Assembly: GCF_022844465.1 (NCBI RefSeq)
Contig: NZ_JALHLP010000013.1
Span: 1 to 64,000 of the forward strand
Length of the DNA: 64,000 bases
Direction of reading: 5' to 3'
Source of the DNA: Bradyrhizobium sp.
Lineage (GTDB): Bacteria > Pseudomonadota > Alphaproteobacteria > Rhizobiales > Xanthobacteraceae
Shown: piece after piece, positions 17,845-26,221 of the stretch
Numbering within the stretch: position 1 is the stretch's first letter
Layout: each line of letters begins with the position of its first letter
Made by a program: the position numbers and the translations under genes
The notes under the pieces: generated by a model
Database searches by the model: none
Told to the model about the DNA's origin: nothing
What the model saw: only the letters and a program-made list of their open reading frames with translations

Positions 17845-18450
17845 CTAAAGCTTGCTCGCCAGTTCCGGAGTCAATTCCCTGGTGCCTTCGGGCGCGCGGG
17901 CGGCGGCGGCGCGCAGGCGCGGCAGGACGTCCTCGATCCGCTCGGCCTTGAGAATCTCGACGTTCAGCGACGGGCGGATGAATTCGGTGGCGCGCATGTG
18001 CGCGAACAGCGCCAGCAGCGGCTCCCAGAAGCCGTCGATGTTGGCGAGCAGGACCGGCTTTGAGTGCTGGCCAAGCTGTTGCCAGGTCATTTGCTCGACC
18101 AGTTCCTCCAGCGTACCGATCCCGCCGGGCAGCGCCACGAAAGCGTCGGAGTGCTCGAACATCAGCCGTTTTCGTTCGTGCATGTCCGGCGTGACGATCA
18201 TTTCCTGAACGCGCGTCAACGCCCGTTCGCGGGTCTTGAGAAAATCCGGGATGATGCCGGTGACCGAACCGCCATGATCCAGTGTCGATTTGGCGACGGC
18301 GCCCATCAACCCGACCGATCCGCCGCCATAGACGAGACGAATGTTGTTCTCGGCGAAGGCCTTACCGAGCGCATGCGCGGCCTCGACGAAACGGGGGCTG
18401 GAACCGGGGCCGGAGCCGCAATAGACACAGACAGTCTTGATTTCATTCAT
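17845..18450 (-). CDS. LOG-family protein (cytokinin riboside 5'-monophosphate phosphoribohydrolase-like)
   Basis: A 201-residue Rossmann-fold protein of the TIGR00730/LOG family, whose members remove ribose 5-phosphate from N6-modified AMP or related nucleotides. It shows VCVYCGSGPG, the loop YGGGSVGLMG and the signature PGGIGTLEE with ERKRLMFEHSD before it. The ATG at 18448-18450 gives the family start MNEIKTVCVYCGS; an upstream in-frame extension of about 40 codons is not conserved in style. It converges on cimA across the REP repeat and VOC relic. Confidence 0.88.
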   Translation of the reverse strand: MNEIKTVCVYCGSGPGSSPRFVEAAHALGKAFAENNIRLVYGGGSVGLMGAVAKSTLDHGGSVTGIIPDFLKTRERALTRVQEMIVTPDMHERKRLMFEHSDAFVALPGGIGTLEELVEQMTWQQLGQHSKPVLLANIDGFWEPLLALFAHMRATEFIRPSLNVEILKAERIEDVLPRLRAAAARAPEGTRELTPELASKL

Positions 18451-18664
18451 GCCGTCCATGTGGCATTGCAAACAGAAAACCTCAAGTGTGGTGGCGTCGC
18501 TCTGCGCATAGGAACAGGCCCGAAACACCGTCAACCGGGGAAAGATTTGTCTTTCAAGGCTGTACGGAACGGTCAAACGCTTTATATGACGGACATATGC
18601 AGATCACCCTGAAATCCCTGATGTTGAACCGGAGCGCCGGCCTTTCCCCGGGGCGGCCACAATA

Positions 18665-20632
18665 ATGGCCCATCCCGATTCGCCCCCGCCTGCCGGTCCA
18701 GCCGACGGCGCCTCCCCCGAAAAGGCGACGCTGGTCGGAACGCTGGTGCATCTATGGCCCTATATCTGGCCCGGCGACCGCGTCGACCTCAAGATGCGCG
18801 TCGTCTGGTCGATGCTGCTTCTGCTGCTTGCGAAGCTCGCGACGCTGTCGGTGCCGTTCACCTTCAAATGGGCGGTCGACGCGCTGAACGGCGCGGGCTC
18901 CGCGCCGATCGAGCCGTCGAACTGGATGTTGTGGCTGATCGCCTCGCCGCTGCTCATGACTGCAAGCTACGGCGCAGTGCGTGTGCTGATGGCGGTGCTG
19001 ACGCAATGGCGCGACGGCATCTTTGCCCGCGTTGCGATGCATGCGGTGCGCAAGCTCGCCTACATCACCTTTGTTCACATGCACGAGCTGTCGCTGCGCT
19101 TTCATCTCGAGCGCAAGACCGGCGGCTTGACGCGCGTGCTGGAGCGCGGCCGTTCCGGCATCGAAGTCATCGTGCGGATGGTGATCCTGCAACTGGTCCC
19201 GACCATCGTCGAGGTCTCGCTGCTGATGGCGGTGCTGCTGTGGCAGTTCGACTGGCGCTACGTGCTGGTTACCGCGATCACGGTCGTGATCTACATGTAC
19301 TACACCTATGTCGCGACCGAATGGCGGATCGAGATCCGCCGCAAGATGAACGATTCCGACACCGAGGCCAACACCAAGGCGATCGATTCGCTGCTCAACT
19401 ACGAGACGGTGAAATACTTCAGTGCGGAGAGGCGCGAGGCCGAGCGCTACGATCGCTCGATGGAGCGCTACGAGCACAACAGCGTCAAGACATATACCTC
19501 GCTCGCGGTGCTCAACACCGGGCAGGCGGTCATCTTCACCTTCGGCCTCACCGCGACCATGGTGATGTGCGCGCTCGGCGTCCGCAACGGCACCAACACG
19601 ATCGGCGATTTCGTCATGGTCAACGCCATGATGATCCAGCTTTACCAGCCCCTGAACTTCATGGGCATGGTCTATCGCGAGATCAAGCAGGCGATCATCG
19701 ACATCGAGAAGATGTTCGGCGTGCTGTCGCGCAATCCGGAGATCAAGGATGTCCCCGGCGCGCTACCGCTGATCGTGAGCTCGGGCAATGTGCGCTTCGA
19801 CGAGGTGCGGTTTTCCTATGATCCGGAGCGGCCGATCCTCAAGGGCCTCAGCTTCGAGGTCCCCGCCGGCAAGACGGTTGCGATCGTTGGCCCCTCCGGC
19901 GCCGGCAAGTCGACGATTTCGCGGCTGCTGTTCCGGCTCTACGACGTCTCCGGCGGCAAGATCTTGATCGACGGCCAGGACATCAGGAACGTTACCCAGG
20001 CGAGCCTGCGCGCCTCGATAGGCATGGTGCCGCAGGACACCGTGCTGTTCAACGACACCATCCGCTACAACATCCGTTACGGCCGCTGGGACGCCAGCGA
20101 CGCCGATGTGGAGCAGGCGGCGCAACTGGCGCAGATCGACAGCTTCATCCGGATGTCCCCGAAGGGCTACGAAACCCAGGTCGGCGAGCGCGGGCTGAAG
20201 CTTTCGGGCGGCGAAAAGCAGCGGGTGGCGATCGCGCGCACGGTGCTCAAGGCGCCGCCGATCCTTGTGCTCGATGAAGCCACCTCGGCGCTGGACAGCC
20301 ACACCGAGCATGAAATCCAGGAGGCGCTCGAACGCGTCTCGCGCGGCCGCACCTCGCTGGTGATCGCGCATCGGCTCTCTACCATTGTCGGCGCCGATGA
20401 AATTATCGTGCTGGATCAAGGGCGCATCGCCGAGCGCGGTACCCACGCCGGGCTTTTGGCTTCCGGCGGACTTTATGCCAGTATGTGGAACCGGCAGCGC
20501 GAGGCAGAGGAGGCGCGGGAGAAGCTCGCGCAGATCGCCGACGACAACGAGGCACCGAACCGCGTCCCGCCGCCGGTCAACGATCAGCTCAATGAGCAAC
20601 CCAAAGACCCGTTGGCAAGCGCCGCGGAGTAA
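18665..20632 (+). CDS. ATM1-type ABC exporter (fused permease-ATPase)
   Basis: A 655-residue half-transporter. An N-terminal six-helix exporter domain (about residues 25-340) is fused to an ATPase with Walker A GPSGAGKST from residue 409, signature LSGGEKQRV from residue 513 and Walker B ILVLDEATSALD. The sequence VKYFSAERREAERYD and the overall length match mitochondrial Atm1/HMT1-like exporters, which move glutathione-linked sulfur or heavy-metal conjugates. It functions as a homodimer in the inner membrane. The 3' end is about 60 bp from psd, though a functional link is not obvious. Confidence 0.9.
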   Translation: MAHPDSPPPAGPADGASPEKATLVGTLVHLWPYIWPGDRVDLKMRVVWSMLLLLLAKLATLSVPFTFKWAVDALNGAGSAPIEPSNWMLWLIASPLLMTASYGAVRVLMAVLTQWRDGIFARVAMHAVRKLAYITFVHMHELSLRFHLERKTGGLTRVLERGRSGIEVIVRMVILQLVPTIVEVSLLMAVLLWQFDWRYVLVTAITVVIYMYYTYVATEWRIEIRRKMNDSDTEANTKAIDSLLNYETVKYFSAERREAERYDRSMERYEHNSVKTYTSLAVLNTGQAVIFTFGLTATMVMCALGVRNGTNTIGDFVMVNAMMIQLYQPLNFMGMVYREIKQAIIDIEKMFGVLSRNPEIKDVPGALPLIVSSGNVRFDEVRFSYDPERPILKGLSFEVPAGKTVAIVGPSGAGKSTISRLLFRLYDVSGGKILIDGQDIRNVTQASLRASIGMVPQDTVLFNDTIRYNIRYGRWDASDADVEQAAQLAQIDSFIRMSPKGYETQVGERGLKLSGGEKQRVAIARTVLKAPPILVLDEATSALDSHTEHEIQEALERVSRGRTSLVIAHRLSTIVGADEIIVLDQGRIAERGTHAGLLASGGLYASMWNRQREAEEAREKLAQIADDNEAPNRVPPPVNDQLNEQPKDPLASAAE

Positions 20633-20691
20633 TCCAGGTCCGGCTCCCGGAAGCGGGTACCGGGCGAAACAACAGATAACAGTGAGCCTTG

Positions 20692-21390
20692 ATGTCGATT
20701 GCCAATTCGATCCGCGCGCAGATTCCGCCAATCCATCCCGAGGGCTATCCCTTCATCGGCGGCTTTGCGCTGGTCAGCCTGATTCTGTTCTGGATCTGGA
20801 CGCCTTTGGGCTGGATTGGAACGCTGCTGACGGTCTGGTGCGCACTGTTCTTTCGCGATCCCGTCCGGGTGACGCCGGTGCGCGATGGTATCGTGGTCTC
20901 GCCCGCCGACGGGCGCGTCTCGATGATCGCCCAGGTGCTGCCGCCGGCCGAACTCGGTCTCGGCGATCGGCCGCTGCCACGCGTCTCGGTGTTCATGAGC
21001 GTGTTCAACTGTCACGTGAACCGCAGTCCGGTGTCGGGCCGCATCGATCGTATCGTGTACCGGCCGGGCGCCTTCATCAATGCCGAGCTCGACAAGGCCA
21101 GCGAGGACAACGAGCGCAACTCGCTGGTCATCTCGACGCCGAACGGCCGGATCGGGGTGGTCCAGATCGCCGGCCTGGTGGCGCGGCGGATCGTGTCGTT
21201 CGCGCGCGAGGGCCAGTCGATCGGCGCCGGCGAGCGGTTCGGCCTGATCCGTTTCGGCTCGCGACTGGACGTATATTTGCCTGAAGGCGTAAGGGCGCTG
21301 GTGTCCGAGGGCCAGACCGCGGTTGCGGGCGAGACGATCCTGGCCGATTTCAGCGCCAGCGATCCGGGACGCACCTACCGCGCGGATTAA
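20692..21390 (+). CDS. psd: Phosphatidylserine decarboxylase proenzyme
   Basis: A 232-residue short-type decarboxylase that makes phosphatidylethanolamine from phosphatidylserine. An N-terminal membrane anchor (about residues 20-50) is followed by the conserved FFRDPVRVTP, VSPADGRV and SVFNCHVNRSP segments. The self-cleavage site is G189-S190 in RFGSRLDV, which generates the pyruvoyl group. ATG 20692 is chosen over an adjacent upstream TTG. It is followed directly by pssA, the preceding step of the same pathway. Confidence 0.95.
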   Translation: MSIANSIRAQIPPIHPEGYPFIGGFALVSLILFWIWTPLGWIGTLLTVWCALFFRDPVRVTPVRDGIVVSPADGRVSMIAQVLPPAELGLGDRPLPRVSVFMSVFNCHVNRSPVSGRIDRIVYRPGAFINAELDKASEDNERNSLVISTPNGRIGVVQIAGLVARRIVSFAREGQSIGAGERFGLIRFGSRLDVYLPEGVRALVSEGQTAVAGETILADFSASDPGRTYRAD

Positions 21391-21456
21391 CCATTCGAAG
21401 GGCCGGGTTCCGCCCAATGGCGGAGCGGGCCCGGGCTTGCTATATACTGGCGAGCA

Positions 21457-22332
21457 ATGACGCCCATCGATCCCAAAGCGCCCGAACAACGCCGCCGCCG
21501 GTTTCGCCCGATCCCGGTGCGGATGCTGGTGCCCAACGTCATCACCTTGCTGGCGATCTGCGCCGGGCTGACGGCGATCCGGCTGTCAACCGAAGGGCGG
21601 ATGGAGCTTGCAGTAGCCGCCATCGTATTCGCGGCCGTGCTCGACGGGGTCGACGGCCGCGTCGCGCGCATGATCAAGGGCCAGTCGAAATTCGGCGCCG
21701 AGCTCGACAGCCTGGCGGACTTCGTCAATTTCGGCGTGGCGCCCGGCCTGATCCTCTATTTCTGGCAGTTGCACGATCTCGCCAATGTCGGCTGGATCGC
21801 GGCGATGGTGTTTGCGATTGCGGGCGGCCTGCGGCTGGCGCGCTTCAACGCCTCGATTGACGACCCGAACAAGCCTGCGTTCGCGGCCAATTACTTTACC
21901 GGCGTGCCGGCGCCTGCCGGCGCGATCCTGGCGCTGTTGCCGGTCTATCTCGCGTTTCTCGGCCTGGCGAAACCGCCGGCGGCGCTGACCGGGCTCTACA
22001 CGCTCCTGATCGCGTTCCTGATGGTCTCGCGCCTGCCGGTTTTTTCCGGCAAGACGACGCCGATGCGCGTGCCGCCGGAGATGGTGCTGCCGGTGTTCGT
22101 CTCGGTCGTGTTCTTCATCGCGCTGTTGATCGGCTATCCCTGGCATATTCTGTCGATCGGCTCGGTTCTCTATCTGCTGAGCCTGCCCTGGGGCTGGAAG
22201 TCGTATCGCGCCCATGAGCGCAACGCCGCCGCGGCGCTGCCGGCGGAGGCCGGCGCGCCGTCAGATGTGCCGCCGCCATTTTCGCCGGCGGCCGGTGAAC
22301 CCGAGAATGAGCGGCCGACGCGGCTGAACTGA
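21457..22332 (+). CDS. pssA: CDP-diacylglycerol-serine O-phosphatidyltransferase
   Basis: A 291-residue integral membrane CDP-alcohol phosphatidyltransferase that makes phosphatidylserine from CDP-diacylglycerol and serine. The family signature D-G-x2-A-R-x8-G-x3-D-x3-D is visible as DGVDGRVARM followed by FGAELDSLADFVNFGVAP. About seven to eight hydrophobic helices follow, then a hydrophilic proline-rich tail. Immediately downstream of psd (66 bp), forming a two-gene phosphatidylethanolamine unit. Confidence 0.95.
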   Translation: MTPIDPKAPEQRRRRFRPIPVRMLVPNVITLLAICAGLTAIRLSTEGRMELAVAAIVFAAVLDGVDGRVARMIKGQSKFGAELDSLADFVNFGVAPGLILYFWQLHDLANVGWIAAMVFAIAGGLRLARFNASIDDPNKPAFAANYFTGVPAPAGAILALLPVYLAFLGLAKPPAALTGLYTLLIAFLMVSRLPVFSGKTTPMRVPPEMVLPVFVSVVFFIALLIGYPWHILSIGSVLYLLSLPWGWKSYRAHERNAAAALPAEAGAPSDVPPPFSPAAGEPENERPTRLN

Positions 22333-22467
22333 TCTCCACATTCTTCTCATCAGTCTTGCCTGGCGTGAGCGGGCGCCGAGTTGGGTTTCGGCCCAATCTC
22401 GGCTATAGGCTTATCGGAGAACGGCTGCTCAGAACCAGCCGACCAAGAAAGATCAGGAGAGAACGCC

Positions 22468-23187
22468 GTGAACAAGGCCATGACCGCCCCGCTGCCCGCT
22501 TCCGTCCTCGAAGCGTTGGCGCGCTACGATACCCCTACGATCTGCAATGCGATGGAGATCGTGGCGCCGGAGCGCCGCCTGATCGGCTACACCACCAAGC
22601 CCCTGGTCTGTCCGTTTCCCGGTCTGCCGCCGATGGTCGGCTACGCCCGTACCGTCACGATCCGCTCGGTTCTCAAATCCACCCTGCCGGCCGACGAGCA
22701 GTCCCGCCGCCGCATCGCCTACTACGAATATGTCGGCACCGGATTCGGACCGCGCATCACCGTGATCCAGGACATCGACGGCGCCGACGTCGGCTACGGC
22801 GCGTTCTGGGGCGAGGTGCAAAGCAACGTCCACAAGGCGCTCGGTTGTCTTGGCGTCATCACCGACGGCTCGATCCGCGACATCCCGCAATGGGCGCCGG
22901 GCTTCCAGGCGCTGGCGGGGTCGATCGGACCGTCGCACGCCTGGGTCCATGCGGAAAGTTTTGGCGGCGAAGTGCGCGTAGCCGGCATGACCGTTCACTC
23001 CGACGATCTCATCCACGCCGACCAGCACGGCGCCATCGTCATCCCGGTCGATATCGCTGCGAAAATCCCTGACGCCGCCGAACTCTGCGGCCGGCGCGAA
23101 ACGCCGATCCTGGAAATCGCCCGCAGCCCCGATTTCACGCTCGAAAAGCTCAAGGCGGCCTTGAAGCGTTCGGCGGAGATCCACTGA
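22468..23187 (+). CDS. RraA-like protein (aldolase/decarboxylase superfamily)
   Basis: A 239-residue protein with the RraA/HMG-CHA aldolase fold: YDTPTICNAMEI near the start, VGYARTVTI, the core GVITDGSIRDIPQW and a late VHSDDLIHADQHGAIVIP. Members include 4-hydroxy-4-methyl-2-oxoglutarate aldolases as well as RNase E inhibitors. The G-x-x-x-D-G-x-x-R-D motif fits the metal-dependent aldolase type. The GTG start at 22468 has AGGAGA upstream. A Bug-type binding protein follows within 45 bp, suggesting joint use of an organic acid. Confidence 0.82.
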   Translation: MNKAMTAPLPASVLEALARYDTPTICNAMEIVAPERRLIGYTTKPLVCPFPGLPPMVGYARTVTIRSVLKSTLPADEQSRRRIAYYEYVGTGFGPRITVIQDIDGADVGYGAFWGEVQSNVHKALGCLGVITDGSIRDIPQWAPGFQALAGSIGPSHAWVHAESFGGEVRVAGMTVHSDDLIHADQHGAIVIPVDIAAKIPDAAELCGRRETPILEIARSPDFTLEKLKAALKRSAEIH

Positions 23188-23229
23188 GGGGGCGATGAAA
23201 AGGGAAGGGGCAGGCGCGCCATAAGGGGA

Positions 23230-24168
23230 TTGTGGGCGACACTGGCGTGGTTGATGCTGGCTGGCCTTGCGCAGGCGCAAACCTATCCATTGCGCCCGAT
23301 CACGCTGGTGGTGCCGTTCCCGCCTGGTGGCTCGACCGACACCGCCGCGCGGATCATGGCCGAGCGGATGCGCGCGTCGCTTAGACAGTCGGTCGTGATC
23401 GAAAATGTCGGCGGCGCCGGCGGCAGCATCGCGGTCGGGCGGGTGGCGCGCGCGGCGCCAGACGGATACACCTTCGACATCGGCCAGTGGGACACCCATG
23501 TCGGCAGCATCATCTACAAGCTCGACTACGACCTCGAGAAGGATTTTGAGCCGATCGCGCTGATTTCCCACAATCCCCAGCTGCTGGTCGCCAAGAACGA
23601 CCTTCCGGCCAACAGCCTCGCCGAACTCGTGACGTGGATGAAGGCCAATCCCGGCAAGATCAACTTCGTCAACCAGAACGCTGCGGCGAACGTCACCGGC
23701 GTGATGTTCGAGAGCCTGACCGGGCAGAAGGTGCAATTCATTCCCTATCGCGGCGCCGGTCCCGCCATGACCGACCTGATTTCCGGCACGGTGGATCTGC
23801 TGGTGGTGCAGGGCGCGGTGGCGCTGCCGCAAATCCGCGCCGGCAAGATCCTTTCGGCCGCGCGCTCGGCCTCGATGCCTGATATTCCGACCGCGGACGA
23901 GACCGGCGTGCCCGGACTTTACATGTCCGGCTGGTTCGGCTTCTGGGCGCCAAAGGCAACGCCGAAGGACGTCATCGCCCGGCTCAATGCCGCGACCGTC
24001 GAGGCGCTCGCCGATCCCGCCATCCAGAAGCGCTTCACGGAGCTCGGGCTCGACGTCGCCCCGCGCGCCCAGCAGACGCCGGAGGGACTGGCCGCGTTCC
24101 AGAAGGCCGAGATTGATAAGTGGTGGCCGATCATCAAGGCCGCCGGGATCGGCGCCCAGGCCCAGTAA
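23230..24168 (+). CDS. Bug/TctC-family periplasmic solute-binding protein
   Basis: A roughly 310-residue binding protein with a signal peptide ending AQAQ. The Bug signatures follow: ITLVVPFPPGGSTDTAAR, VVIENVGGAGGSIAVGRVA, and IPYRGAGPAMTDLISG. The start is uncertain. TTG 23230 has AAGGGG too close upstream, while TTG 23251 or ATG 23254 would leave a very short signal peptide. It probably delivers a carboxylate linked to the RraA-like enzyme upstream; no TctA/TctB partner is nearby. Confidence 0.85.
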   Translation: MWATLAWLMLAGLAQAQTYPLRPITLVVPFPPGGSTDTAARIMAERMRASLRQSVVIENVGGAGGSIAVGRVARAAPDGYTFDIGQWDTHVGSIIYKLDYDLEKDFEPIALISHNPQLLVAKNDLPANSLAELVTWMKANPGKINFVNQNAAANVTGVMFESLTGQKVQFIPYRGAGPAMTDLISGTVDLLVVQGAVALPQIRAGKILSAARSASMPDIPTADETGVPGLYMSGWFGFWAPKATPKDVIARLNAATVEALADPAIQKRFTELGLDVAPRAQQTPEGLAAFQKAEIDKWWPIIKAAGIGAQAQ

Positions 24169-24432
24169 GTCCGGTCAGGTTCGCCCCGCGTATCGGGAAG
24201 CTTCCGCATACCTCAATCGTTAGCAAAAGATTGAGATCGGGTGGCGACCATCCCGCCCAAGGGCGCCGGTGCCGGATGGCAATGCGCCGTTCCTCGCAAA
24301 TCTACGGCCATACGCCGGTTTATCCTTTACGCCTCTTTAATTGCGGGGTCGTAGGGTCGATGTTGCGCGGCTCCGCATCGACCGCGCACCGGCCAGGACG
24401 GTCGGTGGTTCGCCTACGCGTCGGAGTTCAGA

Positions 24433-25206
24433 ATGGATATCACCACGCTCATCGGCCTGGTTGTGGGCGGCATCGTCATATCGACTCTGATCCTGATGGG
24501 TGGCGACTTCCGGATGTTCTACGACATCCATGCCGTCATCATCATCTTCGGCGGCTCGTTTGCGGCGACGTTGATCCGGTTCCCGCTCAGCGCGATCCTG
24601 CACGGCATGCCACTGGGGGCCAAATTCGCCTTCACCATGAGCCGCCTGACGGCGCGCGACCTGGTCGACGAGCTTGCCCGCATCGCGGAAATCGCCCGCA
24701 AGCAGGGGCCGGTCGGCCTGGAGAAGGTCGAGACCGACGAACCGTTTCTGGCCAAGGGGATCCGCTACGTCGCCGACGGCTATGACCTCGAATTCATCCG
24801 CGACAACATGGAGCGTGATCGCGATAACTTCCTGATGCACCTCAACGAGGGTTCGAAGATCTACCGCGCCATCGGCGACTGCGCCCCGGCGTTCGGCATG
24901 ATCGGCACCCTGCTCGGCATGGTGCAGATGTTCTCCAACATGTCGGACCCCTCCAAGCTCGGTCCCTTCATGGCGGTGGCTCTGCTGGCGACGCTTTACG
25001 GCGCGGTGGTGGCAAACCTGATCTGCCTGCCGATCGCCGACAAGCTGCACGGCAAGCTTCTCGACGAAGAAACCAACCGCACCCTGATCATCGACGGCAT
25101 CCTGATGATCCGGGATTCCAAGAGCCCGACGTTGGTCCGCGAAATGCTGTTGGCCTATCTCCCCGAAAAACACCGCCAGGAGGAGGGCGACCTGGTTCCG
25201 GCCTGA
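24433..25206 (+). CDS. motA: Flagellar motor stator protein MotA
   Basis: A 257-residue MotA/TolQ/ExbB-superfamily proton channel subunit. Two N-terminal helices (LIGLVVGGIVISTLILMGG, and VIIIFGGSFAATLIRF) are followed by a cytoplasmic loop and two C-terminal helices with the family motif GDCAPAFGMIGTLLGMVQM and PFMAVALLATLYGAVVANL. It is followed 32 bp later by motB. No other flagellar genes lie in the window. An ExbB assignment is unlikely because of the length and the MotB-like partner. Confidence 0.9.
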   Translation: MDITTLIGLVVGGIVISTLILMGGDFRMFYDIHAVIIIFGGSFAATLIRFPLSAILHGMPLGAKFAFTMSRLTARDLVDELARIAEIARKQGPVGLEKVETDEPFLAKGIRYVADGYDLEFIRDNMERDRDNFLMHLNEGSKIYRAIGDCAPAFGMIGTLLGMVQMFSNMSDPSKLGPFMAVALLATLYGAVVANLICLPIADKLHGKLLDEETNRTLIIDGILMIRDSKSPTLVREMLLAYLPEKHRQEEGDLVPA

Positions 25207-25238
25207 TCGAGAGCGGAATCCAGGCGCGGACATAGAAC

Positions 25239-26066
25239 ATGGCCAAGAAAAAACGCGAAGAGGCGCACGGCGGTCACGGCTGGTTCGTCACTTTTGCCGA
25301 TCTGATGGCGCTGCTGCTGGCGTTCTTCGTGATGCTGGTTGCGTTCTCCAGCCAGGATCAGAACAAGCTGAAGATCGTCGCCGGCTCGATGCGCGAAGCG
25401 TTCGGTGTGCAGACCGAGAGCAGACATTCCGGAATCGTCGAATCCGATGGCCTGCCGACGCGGCCGATGCTGAAGCATCTGGAGCATGTTTCGCCGGAGG
25501 ATTCCTCTCCTCACCCGGCCCCTGAGGTGAAGGACAGCAAACGCGACGAGGGCCTCCGCCAGAAGGTCGATCGGGAGTTTGCGCTCGCCTCAGCTTCGCT
25601 GCGTCAGGCATTGCAGGACATGCCGGAACTGACCGAAATGTCCAAGCACATCATTTTTGAGGAAACCAAAGAGGGCCTCAATCTCGAGATCGTCGACCAG
25701 GACGGCCGCTCGATGTTCGCCGATGGCTCCAAGGTGCCGTACGACCGGACCAAGCGGCTGATTCAAAGGCTGGCCGGCCCGCTCAAGGCGACGCCGCTTC
25801 GTCTCTCGATCGTCGGCCACACCTCAGCCGGCTTTGTACCCAATCGCAGCGAGTACGGCGCCTTCGACCTTTCGGCCGACCGCGCCAACGTGGTGCGCCA
25901 GATTCTCGAGCGCGAGGGGTTGCGACCGTCGAACGTGTTTGCGGTTTCCGGCAAGGCCGACAGCCAGCCGCTGTTTCCCGATGATCCCACCCTGCCGGCA
26001 AACCGCCGGGTGACCATCACGTTGATGCGCGAAAACCCGCCACTGCCGCCCGGCTTGAAGCCGTGA
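25239..26066 (+). CDS. motB: Flagellar motor stator protein MotB (OmpA-like)
   Basis: A 275-residue MotB. A short basic start (MAKKKREEAHGGHG) leads into one transmembrane helix with the proton-carrying aspartate D21 in FADLMALLLAFFVML. A plug/linker region and a peptidoglycan-binding OmpA-like domain follow (about residues 135-265; LSIVGHTSAGF, LSADRANVVRQIL, NRRVTITL). It anchors the MotA stator to the cell wall and is cotranscribed with motA. Confidence 0.92.
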   Translation: MAKKKREEAHGGHGWFVTFADLMALLLAFFVMLVAFSSQDQNKLKIVAGSMREAFGVQTESRHSGIVESDGLPTRPMLKHLEHVSPEDSSPHPAPEVKDSKRDEGLRQKVDREFALASASLRQALQDMPELTEMSKHIIFEETKEGLNLEIVDQDGRSMFADGSKVPYDRTKRLIQRLAGPLKATPLRLSIVGHTSAGFVPNRSEYGAFDLSADRANVVRQILEREGLRPSNVFAVSGKADSQPLFPDDPTLPANRRVTITLMRENPPLPPGLKP

Positions 26067-26221
26067 TGCAATAGGCCTACCATAGTACCATCGGCGTTGT
26101 GGCCGGTTTGTCCCAGTCTCGTCGCGCATGGGGTGCAATGCACGGTCGATGATTGACAGTCAGCGCGGAAGCGTCGATAGCCGCCGGATCAATTCACCCG
26201 TGAAAGCGTTCCTTCTGCGTC

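Noticed and set aside
24196..24235. Small inverted repeats after the second Bug gene (ggaagcttcc, and ctcaatc/gattgag)
   Set aside because: The arms are short, there is no T-run, and they are too weak to call a terminator.
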